From contig DAOURK010000017.1 in the NCBI GenBank assembly GCA_030625085.1, forward strand, positions 1 to 46,474: DNA of 46,474 bases, given 5' to 3'. This stretch comes from Pseudomonadota bacterium (GTDB lineage: Bacteria; SZUA-182; DTGQ01). Positions 1-7,680 of this stretch are shown here, piece after piece. The notes below the pieces were generated by a model, which was not told the origin of the DNA, did no database searches, and saw only the letters and a program-made list of their open reading frames with translations. Position numbers and translations under genes: made by a program. Within the stretch, counting starts at the first letter, position 1; each line of letters opens with the position of its first letter.

Positions 1-180
1 TAGGTTGCCTGTGGGCCATCAGTATTAAAAAAATCCTATTACTAATTTATCCTTCTCTATGCACATTCCTCCCAAAATTATGTTGCGGGTTTATAATGAC
101 GAATATAGCCTGAATGTTCAAAAACCCTTTATTATTATGAACCTACCACCCCTTCTCCCCAAATCACGCAACATCTTCTA
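1..180. other. Non-coding DNA downstream of truncated amylase, possible insertion scar
   Basis: No open frame of note is present. The octamer ATGTTGCG occurs at 80-87 and its reverse complement CGCAACAT at 167-174 and again at 214-221, inside the odd tail of the neighbouring amylase frame. This inverted arrangement, next to a gene that loses family similarity at the same point, suggests the remains of an insertion or rearrangement junction. I cannot assign an IS family. Confidence 0.3.
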
Positions 181-1212
181 TTATGTTCGATATTTCAATT
201 GGTTACAAGATTTCGCAACATAACAGCGGGTCTGCATAGTATACCCGGGTCTGTTGCACATTATTCTTTCCAGGGTATCACGCAATCCAAAATCAAGCAG
301 CGCTGAACCCGATGTATTGGCATAATCTATTGATTTATGATCAATACTGTTTGATGGCGCCCAGGCGCTTGCACCAAACCACTCTCCAAAGAAATAGAAT
401 CCGTCTCTGCCGAGTGAATTAGCATAGGTTACTAAATCATTTGTAAATGTCTGAATAAAACTTATATCCATATGTTTTATGGCATCAATTCGTATTGCAT
501 CCACCCCGGCATCAACCCATCTTTTAGCCGCGTCAGATAAGTAATTGTAAACCGTGCCATAACTTTGATTAAAATCTGCTAAATTAAAGAGGTTATGGTT
601 TGTAACTTGAAACCAATTGTTCCAGTCGGTGACTCCGCCATACTGGTGATACCAGGCAGTGGAATTGCTATAGTAAGCAACTTGTAAGACACTATTCCTA
701 TATAAAACGCCAAATTCATTTTCATCATTAGGATTGGAATGATTCGGGGCGAAATCAAGGATCAACTTCATATTTCTGCCGGGTTTATTCATTTCATTTT
801 CGAGGTTTTGTATATCCTGCCAGGTTCCAAGATGTTCATCAACCCTGAAAAAATCTTTCCCCCAATATCCATGATAAGCTGCATCACCATTTCTATTAAG
901 TTTATCAACATTGTCATACAACGGAGTTATCCAAATGGCGGAAATACCCATGTCTTCCAGATAATCCAGATTATTTATTAAACCCTGAATGTCGCCTCCC
1001 CAGTATTTTTTCCAATCGCTTTTATCTGAAGAATAGGTTTCCGGAATATTACCAGTGTTATTACTTGGATTCCCATCGGAAAAACGGTCCAAAAACAGAA
1101 AATAAATGGTGTCTCCCCGCATTTCCAAGGCCTGCGTGTTTACAGCAAAAAGTACTGCCAAGACCAAAATACTTAGTACTGCCAAGACCAAAATACTTAA
1201 TATTCTTTTCAT
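181..1212 (-). CDS. Truncated secreted GH13 alpha-amylase/CGTase-like protein
   Basis: The protein (343 aa) starts with a signal peptide (residues 1-29, ending TQA-LEM) and continues as a GH13 TIM barrel of the type found in cyclodextrin glucanotransferases and maltogenic amylases (TIYFLFLDRFSDGNPSNN near the N-terminus). Region I (DFAPNHS), region II with the nucleophile aspartate (GVDAIRIDAIKH) and region III with the acid/base glutamate (FFGEW) are all visible. Region IV (usually FIDNHD) and everything after it are absent: after LLDFGLRDTLER the sequence turns into about 25 unrelated residues and stops. Family members are 450-700 aa long, so this is a 3'-truncated and probably inactive gene. 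The start ATG is preceded by a purine-rich AAAAGGGGGG. The signal peptide contains an exact duplication described separately. Substrate would be extracellular starch or related alpha-glucans if an intact form existed. Confidence 0.8.
   Translation of the reverse strand: MKRILSILVLAVLSILVLAVLFAVNTQALEMRGDTIYFLFLDRFSDGNPSNNTGNIPETYSSDKSDWKKYWGGDIQGLINNLDYLEDMGISAIWITPLYDNVDKLNRNGDAAYHGYWGKDFFRVDEHLGTWQDIQNLENEMNKPGRNMKLILDFAPNHSNPNDENEFGVLYRNSVLQVAYYSNSTAWYHQYGGVTDWNNWFQVTNHNLFNLADFNQSYGTVYNYLSDAAKRWVDAGVDAIRIDAIKHMDISFIQTFTNDLVTYANSLGRDGFYFFGEWFGASAWAPSNSIDHKSIDYANTSGSALLDFGLRDTLERIMCNRPGYTMQTRCYVAKSCNQLKYRT
1151..1198 (-). repeat. 24-bp tandem duplication inside a signal peptide
   Basis: Two identical 24-bp units (1151-1174 and 1175-1198) lie head to tail in the leader of the amylase gene. 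They encode the octapeptide SILVLAVL twice, so the hydrophobic core of the signal peptide has been lengthened by eight residues without a frameshift. Confidence 0.9.
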
Positions 1213-1294
1213 TTGAATCCCCCCTTTTAACCTACAACGTCCGGTTTCTCTTTTTTAAAATTACTCATTGAGTCGTTTCCCCTATTTATCCATT

Positions 1295-1441
1295 CTATAG
1301 ATTTTCAGATAAATAATTTCACAACAGATATTCATACAATAGTAGCGTAGGGCTTCAGCCCTGCCATAATGCTGGGCTGAAGCCCTACGCTACTATTATA
1401 AAGAAATTAGTGCATGAAATTTAATATATGAAAAGCTATAG
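1295..1441. repeat. Palindromic MITE-like element, copy 1 (147 bp)
   Basis: The element begins and ends with CTATAG and has imperfect terminal inverted repeats of about 27 bp (CTATAGATTTTCAG... against CTATAGCTTTTCAT...). Its centre is a long hairpin, GTAGCGTAGGGCTTCAGCCC / GGGCTGAAGCCCTACGCTAC, around a short loop. A second copy of the same length lies at 26261-26407 in opposite orientation, a longer variant at 26671-26833, and a half copy at 7481-7517. It encodes nothing, which fits a non-autonomous element mobilised in trans. Confidence 0.8.
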
Positions 1442-1477
1442 GTGATGATAGAGGGGATAAAATGGATAATAAATCAG

Positions 1478-1517
1478 CATTTGGCGGAAATGCTAATGTT
1501 AGCATTTCCGCCAAATG
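1478..1517. repeat. Perfect 19-bp inverted repeat
   Basis: Two perfect 19-nt arms (1478-1496 and 1499-1517, CATTTGGCGGAAATGCTAA and its complement) are separated by only two bases. There is no following T-tract on either strand, so it is not a standard terminator. It lies in a gene-free stretch (1442-1911) in which I see no other convincing feature. Confidence 0.7.
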
Positions 1518-1911
1518 ATAAGAGGTTGAAATTTTTATTGCCGGTTTTATCCTTACAATCATTACACTTATGCCGCGCCGCATAAAAAGCTTTATAAATC
1601 CGCCGGACTTCTTACTGTCAGCCTCGGCCTGTTCAACACATGGGTGTAAATCATTGTGGTTGAAACATCCGCCTCGGCCGAGCATACTCCCCAGTATCTC
1701 CAAGCTTTCTTTCATTATTGATATTTTTATGAGATTCTGATAATATTTTGCTAAAATATCAGTAAATGAATAATATGTCAATAAGGTAATAGGATAATTA
1801 GGACAATAGGCAGAATGTGCCTATTCTGTTATCACCACATTCTGTCTACTAATAAATTATAAAAAATTTAGACTTCCTCCTTTGCCGGCCCGCGTCATAA
1901 ATCCTGCAATT

Positions 1912-2100
1912 TCATAAAAAAAAGGACTCGATATTATCCAATTTAGGATACATACTGTTTTCTAAGTCGGCATAATTTTTTGAGATAATATGAAATTCTT
2001 CCAGGTTTAATTCTTCAGCTAACCTTTGTAACCTTTTTACAGAGTATTGTGGAGTGACTTTTACTTCATACGGTCTCAAATGAAGCCCTGATTCGTTCAT
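1912..2100 (-). CDS. Small hypothetical protein
   Basis: A 62-aa frame starting at ATG 2098-2100 (MNESGLHLRPYEVKV...), with a TTG five codons further upstream as an alternative start. The product is soluble, mixed alpha/beta in composition and has no motif I recognise. No clear Shine-Dalgarno sequence precedes either start. It lies downstream, on the same strand, of the palindromic operator at 2269-2308, but a promoter facing this way is not evident. It may be a gene fragment in a decayed region; confidence that it is expressed is low. Confidence 0.25.
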   Translation of the reverse strand: MNESGLHLRPYEVKVTPQYSVKRLQRLAEELNLEEFHIISKNYADLENSMYPKLDNIESFFL

Positions 2101-2242
2101 AATTACTGTCTTCAAAATATTTTCTATTTAATGGATTTTCCAAATCAAAAAAATTGCCCTTTATGCATCGTATTCAATTTATAGAAACTTGTCAATTAAG
2201 GCCTAAGCAGTAGTTGTGTTCAATAATTTTAATTTTTTCCTC

Positions 2243-2308
2243 TTGACAAATAAAAATTTGAGTATTATTTTAAATATCGTACGATATATTTATCGTACGA
2301 TATTTAAA
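2243..2308 (+). promoter_or_regulatory. Promoter with TetR-like palindromic operator, no gene downstream
   Basis: TTGACA at 2243-2248 is followed after 17 bases by a weak -10 (TATTTT, 2266-2271). Overlapping the start region is a perfect inverted repeat with 18-nt arms (2269-2286 and 2291-2308) around TATT, each arm containing the palindrome TATCGTACGATA. Such doubled palindromes are typical TetR-family operators. No regulator or open frame follows on the plus strand; the efflux operon ends convergently about 115 bp away. The regulated gene, perhaps the efflux regulator, seems to have been lost. Confidence 0.5.
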
Positions 2309-2422
2309 GTGAGAAATCAGACCTGGAAGTAAAAATTTTTTCATATCTAAGGTTGCACAATCCTCCTTGAATTTTTATGTATTGTAATAAAAACGAAATT
2401 TTGATCCTGGGGAAGTAAAAAT

Positions 2423-4102
2423 TTAGAGCGACTCGGAAAGGGGAGGTATTACATCCAGAGACCATTGCTCCAGCAAGGTTCCTTTCACCATGTGCAGATC
2501 AATGAAAGTTTTGATCTGGTTAATGATAGCGGTGACTTCATTGACCTCAGCCTCAATAAGATCTCTTTGGGCCTGAAATACCATGAGATTGGTGGACCTT
2601 CCAAGGCGAAATTTTTCCTGTTCAACCTTTAATTTCTCTGCCTGCTTTTTTCGATTGGCCTGAGAAGCGATAATTTTTTCCCGATACCGTTCAATTTCTA
2701 TAATTGCCTTGCGAACCTCCACCTGAATTTTTTGTTTGAGGTACTCCATACTTTCTTGATATTTCAGGCGTTGCAGATTGGCCCTGTGGATTTGACTTTT
2801 TGCTTCTCTGTTGCCTAGGGGGCGTGATAGAACAATCCCTGCCTTATAATCAGTATTATCGAATTCATTCAAAGATGAAGGGAATTCAGAACCATTGGCC
2901 ATGCTTTTCAGGGTTAAGAAGAAATCCAGCCTGGGTAAAATCCCGTTTTTAGTACGAACTACTTCAAGATCTCCTTTTTGAAGATTGAGATATGCCTGAT
3001 TTATGTCAGGTCTTAATTTAAGGGAGGTGGCTATATGCTGATGTATATTTCCAATTTCCATTTCTATTGGCTCAGGGGGAGTAGTGAGTTGGATATTCTG
3101 GTCCCAAAGAATGTCCGTTTCAGGATTAAGAAAGAGAATAAAATCCAGTTTTTTTTGAGCCATGTCACTGACAACGTCAATTAATTTTTCTTTTTCAGAG
3201 GCCACTTCAGCCTGTGCTGTCACAATTTCTGATTCTGCCTGTTTGCCGATACGAATTCGTTCTTCTGTTTCAATCAATTGTCGATTGGCCAGTTCCAGAG
3301 ATTTTTGGCGAATGTTCAGGGTTTCTTTAGCCAGTACCAGATCCCAGTAGGTTTTTTGTACCCCCTCTACCAATCCCATTACATATTGCCGCAGTTCATA
3401 AATAGAGATTTGCCGGTCAACTTCTGATTGTTTTACCAGAGAAAGGTTGACTTTTCTTCCCCTTCCTTTCAGAAGTGATTGAGTAAGAGTAAGACTTCCG
3501 GAGGTAGTATACGAGGTGAGGGTATTTTTAGAGGTGGAATTTGTGGGAGGGTAATTTCCATCAGAATATAATCGATTCGTTTCCTTATCGAGATATTGAC
3601 TTTTTAGTTCAAGCTTTAATTTAGTGCCTGTAGAAAAGAATTTTGAAAGATTAATTATGCCTTCATTGGTTTTGATTTTTCTTTCGGTCTCCTCTGGTAA
3701 ATTTTTATTGATAAATTCTGCAATTTGGGGATATTCGTCCACTCTATCTGCCTGGTTCAGCATATCTTGGAACAGCTCCAGCGTATCCGATTGATTTTTA
3801 AGCTCACTTTTCGTCATGTTGGTTTCGGCCTCTTTTCTATCCAAATGGATGGATAGATCAAAATCAAAGATAGCTTTGCCCTCTTCAATTGCGGTTTTTT
3901 TTATTTTAGGTTCCAGGATTTTTATCTTGAGGTCTCGGTTACGTTTTAAGGCCATTAGAACCGCATCTTCCAGGGTTAAAGAAAGGGACTGGGAATTCCT
4001 CTCTTTTTTCATTTCTTGTGCCCTGGCCGGGTAATTGCTGAAAACAAGAAATAATGAAATTGTTAACCATATAATGAGTATAATAAGCGACTTGGTTTTC
4101 AT
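2423..4102 (-). CDS. TolC-family outer membrane efflux protein
   Basis: The 559-aa product has a signal peptide (residues 1-28, cleavage after ARA) and the two long alpha-helical OEP repeats of TolC-type channels: LTLEDAVLMALKRNRDLKI opens the first, and the second half contains QHIATSLKLRPDINQAYLNLQKGDLEVVRTKNG with the conserved RPD and P-R-L-D-F (LPRLDFFLTL) features. The C-terminal coiled-coil segment (EQEKFRLGRSTNLMVFQAQRDLIEAEV) matches the family. It forms a trimeric channel across the outer membrane. It is the last gene of a four-gene order adaptor-ATPase-permease-TolC, separated from the permease by 146 bp that hold a palindromic repeat, so it may be expressed at a different level. 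Substrate cannot be inferred. Confidence 0.9.
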   Translation of the reverse strand: MKTKSLIILIIWLTISLFLVFSNYPARAQEMKKERNSQSLSLTLEDAVLMALKRNRDLKIKILEPKIKKTAIEEGKAIFDFDLSIHLDRKEAETNMTKSELKNQSDTLELFQDMLNQADRVDEYPQIAEFINKNLPEETERKIKTNEGIINLSKFFSTGTKLKLELKSQYLDKETNRLYSDGNYPPTNSTSKNTLTSYTTSGSLTLTQSLLKGRGRKVNLSLVKQSEVDRQISIYELRQYVMGLVEGVQKTYWDLVLAKETLNIRQKSLELANRQLIETEERIRIGKQAESEIVTAQAEVASEKEKLIDVVSDMAQKKLDFILFLNPETDILWDQNIQLTTPPEPIEMEIGNIHQHIATSLKLRPDINQAYLNLQKGDLEVVRTKNGILPRLDFFLTLKSMANGSEFPSSLNEFDNTDYKAGIVLSRPLGNREAKSQIHRANLQRLKYQESMEYLKQKIQVEVRKAIIEIERYREKIIASQANRKKQAEKLKVEQEKFRLGRSTNLMVFQAQRDLIEAEVNEVTAIINQIKTFIDLHMVKGTLLEQWSLDVIPPLSESL

Positions 4103-4150
4103 GGTAAAATATTACCCCCGTTTGTAATCATTCAGTCCCTCTTTATTTTT

Positions 4151-4214
4151 TGTCATTTCGAGAGCCGCGAGAAATTTAGAGATTTAAGATCTCTCACAGC
4201 CATTCGAGATGACA
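4151..4214. repeat. TGTCATTTCGA palindromic repeat, short copy
   Basis: A 64-bp inverted element with ends TGTCATTTCGA and TCGAGATGACA and internal GAGAAAT/AGATCTCTC. It is a shortened member of the family seen at 24283-24386 and 37992-38096. It lies between the permease and tolC genes of the efflux operon. Confidence 0.75.
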
Positions 4215-4248
4215 AAAGCATATTTGTTTTTCATTTCTCAGTCTTTGT

Positions 4249-5457
4249 TTATTCATATCTTAAAGCATCGATGGGATTTTGCCGGGCAGCACGAAAAGCC
4301 GGGTAAAACCCGAAAAAAATCCCTACTGCTGCTGAAAAAGAAAAAGCAACGAGAACATAAAGGGGCCGAACCAAGGTCGAAAGACTGGAAAAAACAGTAA
4401 TCAGATGACAGCTCATAAAGCCTGAAACAATTCCGACCCCTCCGCCGATGAGACTGAGGATGATGGATTCGAAGAGGAATTGTCGTAAAATATCACTGTT
4501 TTTAGCGCCCAGGGCTTTACGAATCCCGATTTCCCTTGTTCTTTCGGTTACCGTGACCAGCATAATATTCATAATACCAATTCCCCCAACCAGGAGAGAA
4601 ATACTGGCGATGCCCCCAAGGAGCATAGTTAATACCAGGGAAATTGAATTAAGGGTGCGCATTACTTCAGCCTGACTCTGGATAGTAAAATCCGGGGGCA
4701 TGTCAGGAGGTATTCGATGTTGACGTCTCATTACCTTGGTTATTTTTTCCTTGACCATTGAGGAGTTGACTCCCTCCTTAATTTGAAGATCAATTCCTCC
4801 CAAGTGCTTGAGACCAAAAAGTTGGTTCATGGCCGTAGTATAAGGGATGATGATTTGGTTATCCGGGTTATACCATCCCTGATCTCCTCTTATTTCCAAT
4901 TGCCCGATGATTTTGAAGTTAAGGCCATTGACCTTGACCATTTTTTCAAGGGGATTTTTCCCCTGAAACAGGTCATTTGCTGTCTGAGAGCCGATAACAG
5001 CTACTCGTGCGTTTTGCCTGGTTTCAATTTCAGTAAATTTTCTTCCGCTTTGTAAGGTAAAATTGCGGATGGGGAAATAAGTTATGGCCGCGCCAGTGAC
5101 CGGCGTAAGGTTATTTTGATTGAGAAATTTTATCTGGGCACTGGCGCGGACCACAGGGGATAATTGTAAAATTCCAGGTACTTCGTGCAAAATTGCCTCG
5201 GCATTTTCCAGGGTCAGATTTTCATATGACTCACTTCGAACGCCTTGGCTCCCCTTTTGTCCTGGTCTGAGAACCATTAAATTGCTTCCCAGGGAAGCAA
5301 CTTTTTGGGTTATTTGTTTTTTGGCCCCTTCCCCCAGAGCTAACATGGCAATTACCGCGCCGACTCCAATAATGATCCCTAAAGTAGCCAAAAAGGAGCG
5401 CATTTTGTTAGCCCACAGACTTTTGATGGAAACCTTAAGCAGGGTCCAGAAAAGCAT
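4249..5457 (-). CDS. MacB-type ABC transporter permease
   Basis: The 402-aa protein has the MacB/FtsX layout: an N-terminal membrane helix in a sequence typical of the family (SLWANKMRSFLATLGIIIGV, residues 13-32), a periplasmic MacB core domain to about residue 270, and three C-terminal membrane helices (ISLVLTMLLGGIASISLLVG..., ILSLIGGGVGIVSGFM, LYVLVAFSFSAAVGIFFGF) ending in PAFRAARQNPIDALRYE. MacB in E. coli fuses the ATPase to the permease; here they are separate genes two bases apart, the YknY/YknZ style. MacB proteins are mechanotransmitters that push substrate from the periplasm through the adaptor and TolC. Together with the neighbours it forms a tripartite pump; the substrate (macrolide, peptide, lipid or siderophore) cannot be told from sequence. 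Confidence 0.92.
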   Translation of the reverse strand: MLFWTLLKVSIKSLWANKMRSFLATLGIIIGVGAVIAMLALGEGAKKQITQKVASLGSNLMVLRPGQKGSQGVRSESYENLTLENAEAILHEVPGILQLSPVVRASAQIKFLNQNNLTPVTGAAITYFPIRNFTLQSGRKFTEIETRQNARVAVIGSQTANDLFQGKNPLEKMVKVNGLNFKIIGQLEIRGDQGWYNPDNQIIIPYTTAMNQLFGLKHLGGIDLQIKEGVNSSMVKEKITKVMRRQHRIPPDMPPDFTIQSQAEVMRTLNSISLVLTMLLGGIASISLLVGGIGIMNIMLVTVTERTREIGIRKALGAKNSDILRQFLFESIILSLIGGGVGIVSGFMSCHLITVFSSLSTLVRPLYVLVAFSFSAAVGIFFGFYPAFRAARQNPIDALRYE

Positions 5458-5459
5458 TT

Positions 5460-6122
5460 TTAAATCTCCTCAATGATCCGGCCGTCACGGATTTTAATTT
5501 GCCGCTGGCATTTGCCGGCAATTTCCGCGTCGTGGGTGACAATAATTACTGTTCGACCATCCTGGTTTAATTTTTGAAAGATTTTCAGAATTTCTTCATT
5601 CGATTTGGTATCAAGATTTCCCGTGGGTTCATCAGCAAGAATAATGCTTGGATTAGTCACCAGAGCCCTGGCAATGGTCACCCGTTGCTGCTGACCGCCC
5701 GAAAGTTGACTGGGTTCATGGTAGAGGCGCGAACCCAGATTAACCTTTTCCAGTGCGGCGGCAGCCTCGCCTTTAGCTGCCGGATGACCGGCATATAGGA
5801 GAGGAAGCTCTACATTTTCCAGGGCTGACATGCGAGGCAGAAGATTAAAGCTTTGGAACACAAAGCCAATTTTATTATTCCGGATTTTGGCCAGCGCATC
5901 TTTATTCATCTTAGAAATTTCTTTTCCTTCAAGAAAATATTGTCCTGAGTCCGGATGATCCAAACATCCTAAAATATGCATGAGGGTGGATTTCCCGCTT
6001 CCGGAAGCCCCGACAATAGCTACCATCTCCGATTTCCTGATCGAAAGAGATACTTGATTGAGGGCAATCACATACTCTTCTCCCATTTTGTATCTTTTAG
6101 AGATATTTTTTACTGTGAGCAT
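5460..6122 (-). CDS. MacB/LolD-type ABC transporter ATP-binding protein
   Basis: The 220-aa protein has all elements of an active ABC ATPase: Walker A GASGSGKST (about residues 37-45), Q-loop VFQSFNLLPRMSALENVELP, signature LSGGQQQR, Walker B IILADEPTGNLD, and the switch histidine in VTHD. The FNLLP..T/S..ENVELP pattern marks the MacB/LolD/FtsE group. It is encoded directly upstream of its permease (2-bp gap) and 27 bp downstream of the adaptor gene, so the three are surely co-transcribed. It drives the tripartite efflux pump from the cytoplasmic face. Confidence 0.95.
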   Translation of the reverse strand: MLTVKNISKRYKMGEEYVIALNQVSLSIRKSEMVAIVGASGSGKSTLMHILGCLDHPDSGQYFLEGKEISKMNKDALAKIRNNKIGFVFQSFNLLPRMSALENVELPLLYAGHPAAKGEAAAALEKVNLGSRLYHEPSQLSGGQQQRVTIARALVTNPSIILADEPTGNLDTKSNEEILKIFQKLNQDGRTVIIVTHDAEIAGKCQRQIKIRDGRIIEEI

Positions 6123-6149
6123 AGATTTCGATCTTCGAGGGCAGTTTTT

Positions 6150-7457
6150 TTATTTGTTTGCAATTTTTCTTACATTCGACCATTTACTTTGAACAACTCC
6201 CGGATCAAGAAGGACTGTTTCTCCCTCTTTAACTCCTTCAACTACTTCAGTTACTCCTTCGTTTTCAAGGCCCAAAACAATTGAGCGAGAGATAATTGTT
6301 TTATCCGGCAATACTATTTTAGCTTTTGGGCCTTCCGGCGAAAATTCAATGGCTTCATTCGGAATCAGAAGAATGTTAGATTTTTCCTTTGAAATGATTT
6401 TTATGTTGGCGCTCATCTCAGGTTTTAAAAGTGATTTATTTTTTTTCAGAATCTCAATTTTGACATCAAAGGTTACGACATTGCTTATATTAATTCCCCT
6501 GGCGCCGATCCGGACAACCTGCCCCTGAAACAGATCACCGGGATAAGAGTCAACTGTAATCTCAGCTTTTTGTCCTAATTGAATTTTTCCTATATCACTT
6601 TCATCTACCGATGCAATAATAAAAATCCGGGAAAGATCTGATAGGGTCAACATAGTGGTCCCTCCACTGATATTGTTGATGCCGGATGAAATTATTTGAC
6701 CTATTTGCACATTTTTAACTGTCAACGTTCCATCTATAGGAGCAAGAATGCAAGTATCCAGCAGACGCTGTTCAGCGATTTCCCGGTCTATTGTAGCTGC
6801 TCGGACATTGCTTTTTTCCAATCTAACAGCCTGCCGTTTAAGTTCTAGTTCCATTTCCTGGGTTTTCAGTTCCTCGTGTTTAACCAGGGCCTTTTCATAA
6901 GAAGATTTAGCCTTGATGGCTTCGGTTTTTTTTGTATCTAATTCTTCCTGGCTGGACAATTTTTTTTCATAGAGTTGCTTTTCTCGTTCTGCTTTATTTT
7001 TTGCATCTTCCCAATCGGCCTTGGTAGAAGAGATTTCTGCTTGAATATTCATCCGGGCGGTTTTGAGTTTATTTTCATCAATGATCAATCCCTGTTTGGC
7101 GCTGTTTAAATGGGCTTTTGTGGCTTCCAGAGTGGCCAGGGCCTTTTCAACATTTCGTTGTTCATCAGTGGGATCGAGTTTGACCAATAATTCCGATGCT
7201 CGAACTGTATCACTAATATCAAAAGGAAGGTTAATAACCTTTCCGCTGGCTTTTGATTTGATTTCTATATCCTGATTGGAGACAACTTTACCAGTGCAGG
7301 CCACCTGAGTTTGAATAGTTCCTTTTTTGACTTGGGCAGTGGTATACTTTTTGGCTTCATTTTTGTTTGAGCCGGAAAATAATTTGTATCCTGTTATGAC
7401 TATTCCTAATAATAGAAATAGACAAATTGCTGTACATAGGGCTTTCCAATGTTTCAT
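6150..7457 (-). CDS. MacA/HlyD-type membrane fusion protein (efflux adaptor)
   Basis: The 435-aa adaptor has an N-terminal membrane anchor (residues 7-25), a first lipoyl half (VACTGKVVSNQDIEIKSKASG), a long alpha-helical hairpin (about residues 95-235, rich in K/E/A heptads), the second lipoyl half (LDTCILAPIDGTLTVKNVQIGQ), a beta-barrel domain (IIASVDESDIGKIQLGQKAEI...) and a membrane-proximal domain. It bridges the inner-membrane MacB-type complex and TolC. It is the first gene of the operon; GGAGAGGAG ten bases before the ATG is a good ribosome site. The 223-bp leader region holds a half copy of the MITE family and a degenerate CACGAAG-type sequence but no clear promoter. Confidence 0.9.
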   Translation of the reverse strand: MKHWKALCTAICLFLLLGIVITGYKLFSGSNKNEAKKYTTAQVKKGTIQTQVACTGKVVSNQDIEIKSKASGKVINLPFDISDTVRASELLVKLDPTDEQRNVEKALATLEATKAHLNSAKQGLIIDENKLKTARMNIQAEISSTKADWEDAKNKAEREKQLYEKKLSSQEELDTKKTEAIKAKSSYEKALVKHEELKTQEMELELKRQAVRLEKSNVRAATIDREIAEQRLLDTCILAPIDGTLTVKNVQIGQIISSGINNISGGTTMLTLSDLSRIFIIASVDESDIGKIQLGQKAEITVDSYPGDLFQGQVVRIGARGINISNVVTFDVKIEILKKNKSLLKPEMSANIKIISKEKSNILLIPNEAIEFSPEGPKAKIVLPDKTIISRSIVLGLENEGVTEVVEGVKEGETVLLDPGVVQSKWSNVRKIANK

Positions 7458-7480
7458 GAAAAAATACTCCTCTCCATAAA

Positions 7481-7517
7481 AATTAGTGTGTGAAATTTAA
7501 TGGCTAAAAATCTATAG
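7481..7517. repeat. Half copy of the CTATAG MITE
   Basis: ATTAGTGTGTGAAATTTAAT followed by AAAAATCTATAG matches the right end of the element at 1295-1441. The central hairpin and other end are missing. It lies upstream of the efflux operon. Confidence 0.6.
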
Positions 7518-7680
7518 GTGTTATTTTTACCATGAAGGTGACTGAAGTCACGAATATCACAAAATAATGAAAATCATGAAGTAAAAAAGAAAAAAGTCGC
7601 TGAAAGTCAAAGATGCAATATTCTTTTCGGACAAAAGGAAAAATTTTCGCCAGTGGAAGGAGATTTTTTTATTACTATTT

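Noticed and set aside
1407-1781. 124-aa minus-strand frame
   Set aside because: It runs through the end of MITE copy 1 and the perfect palindrome, has no ribosome site and no recognisable domain; most likely non-coding.
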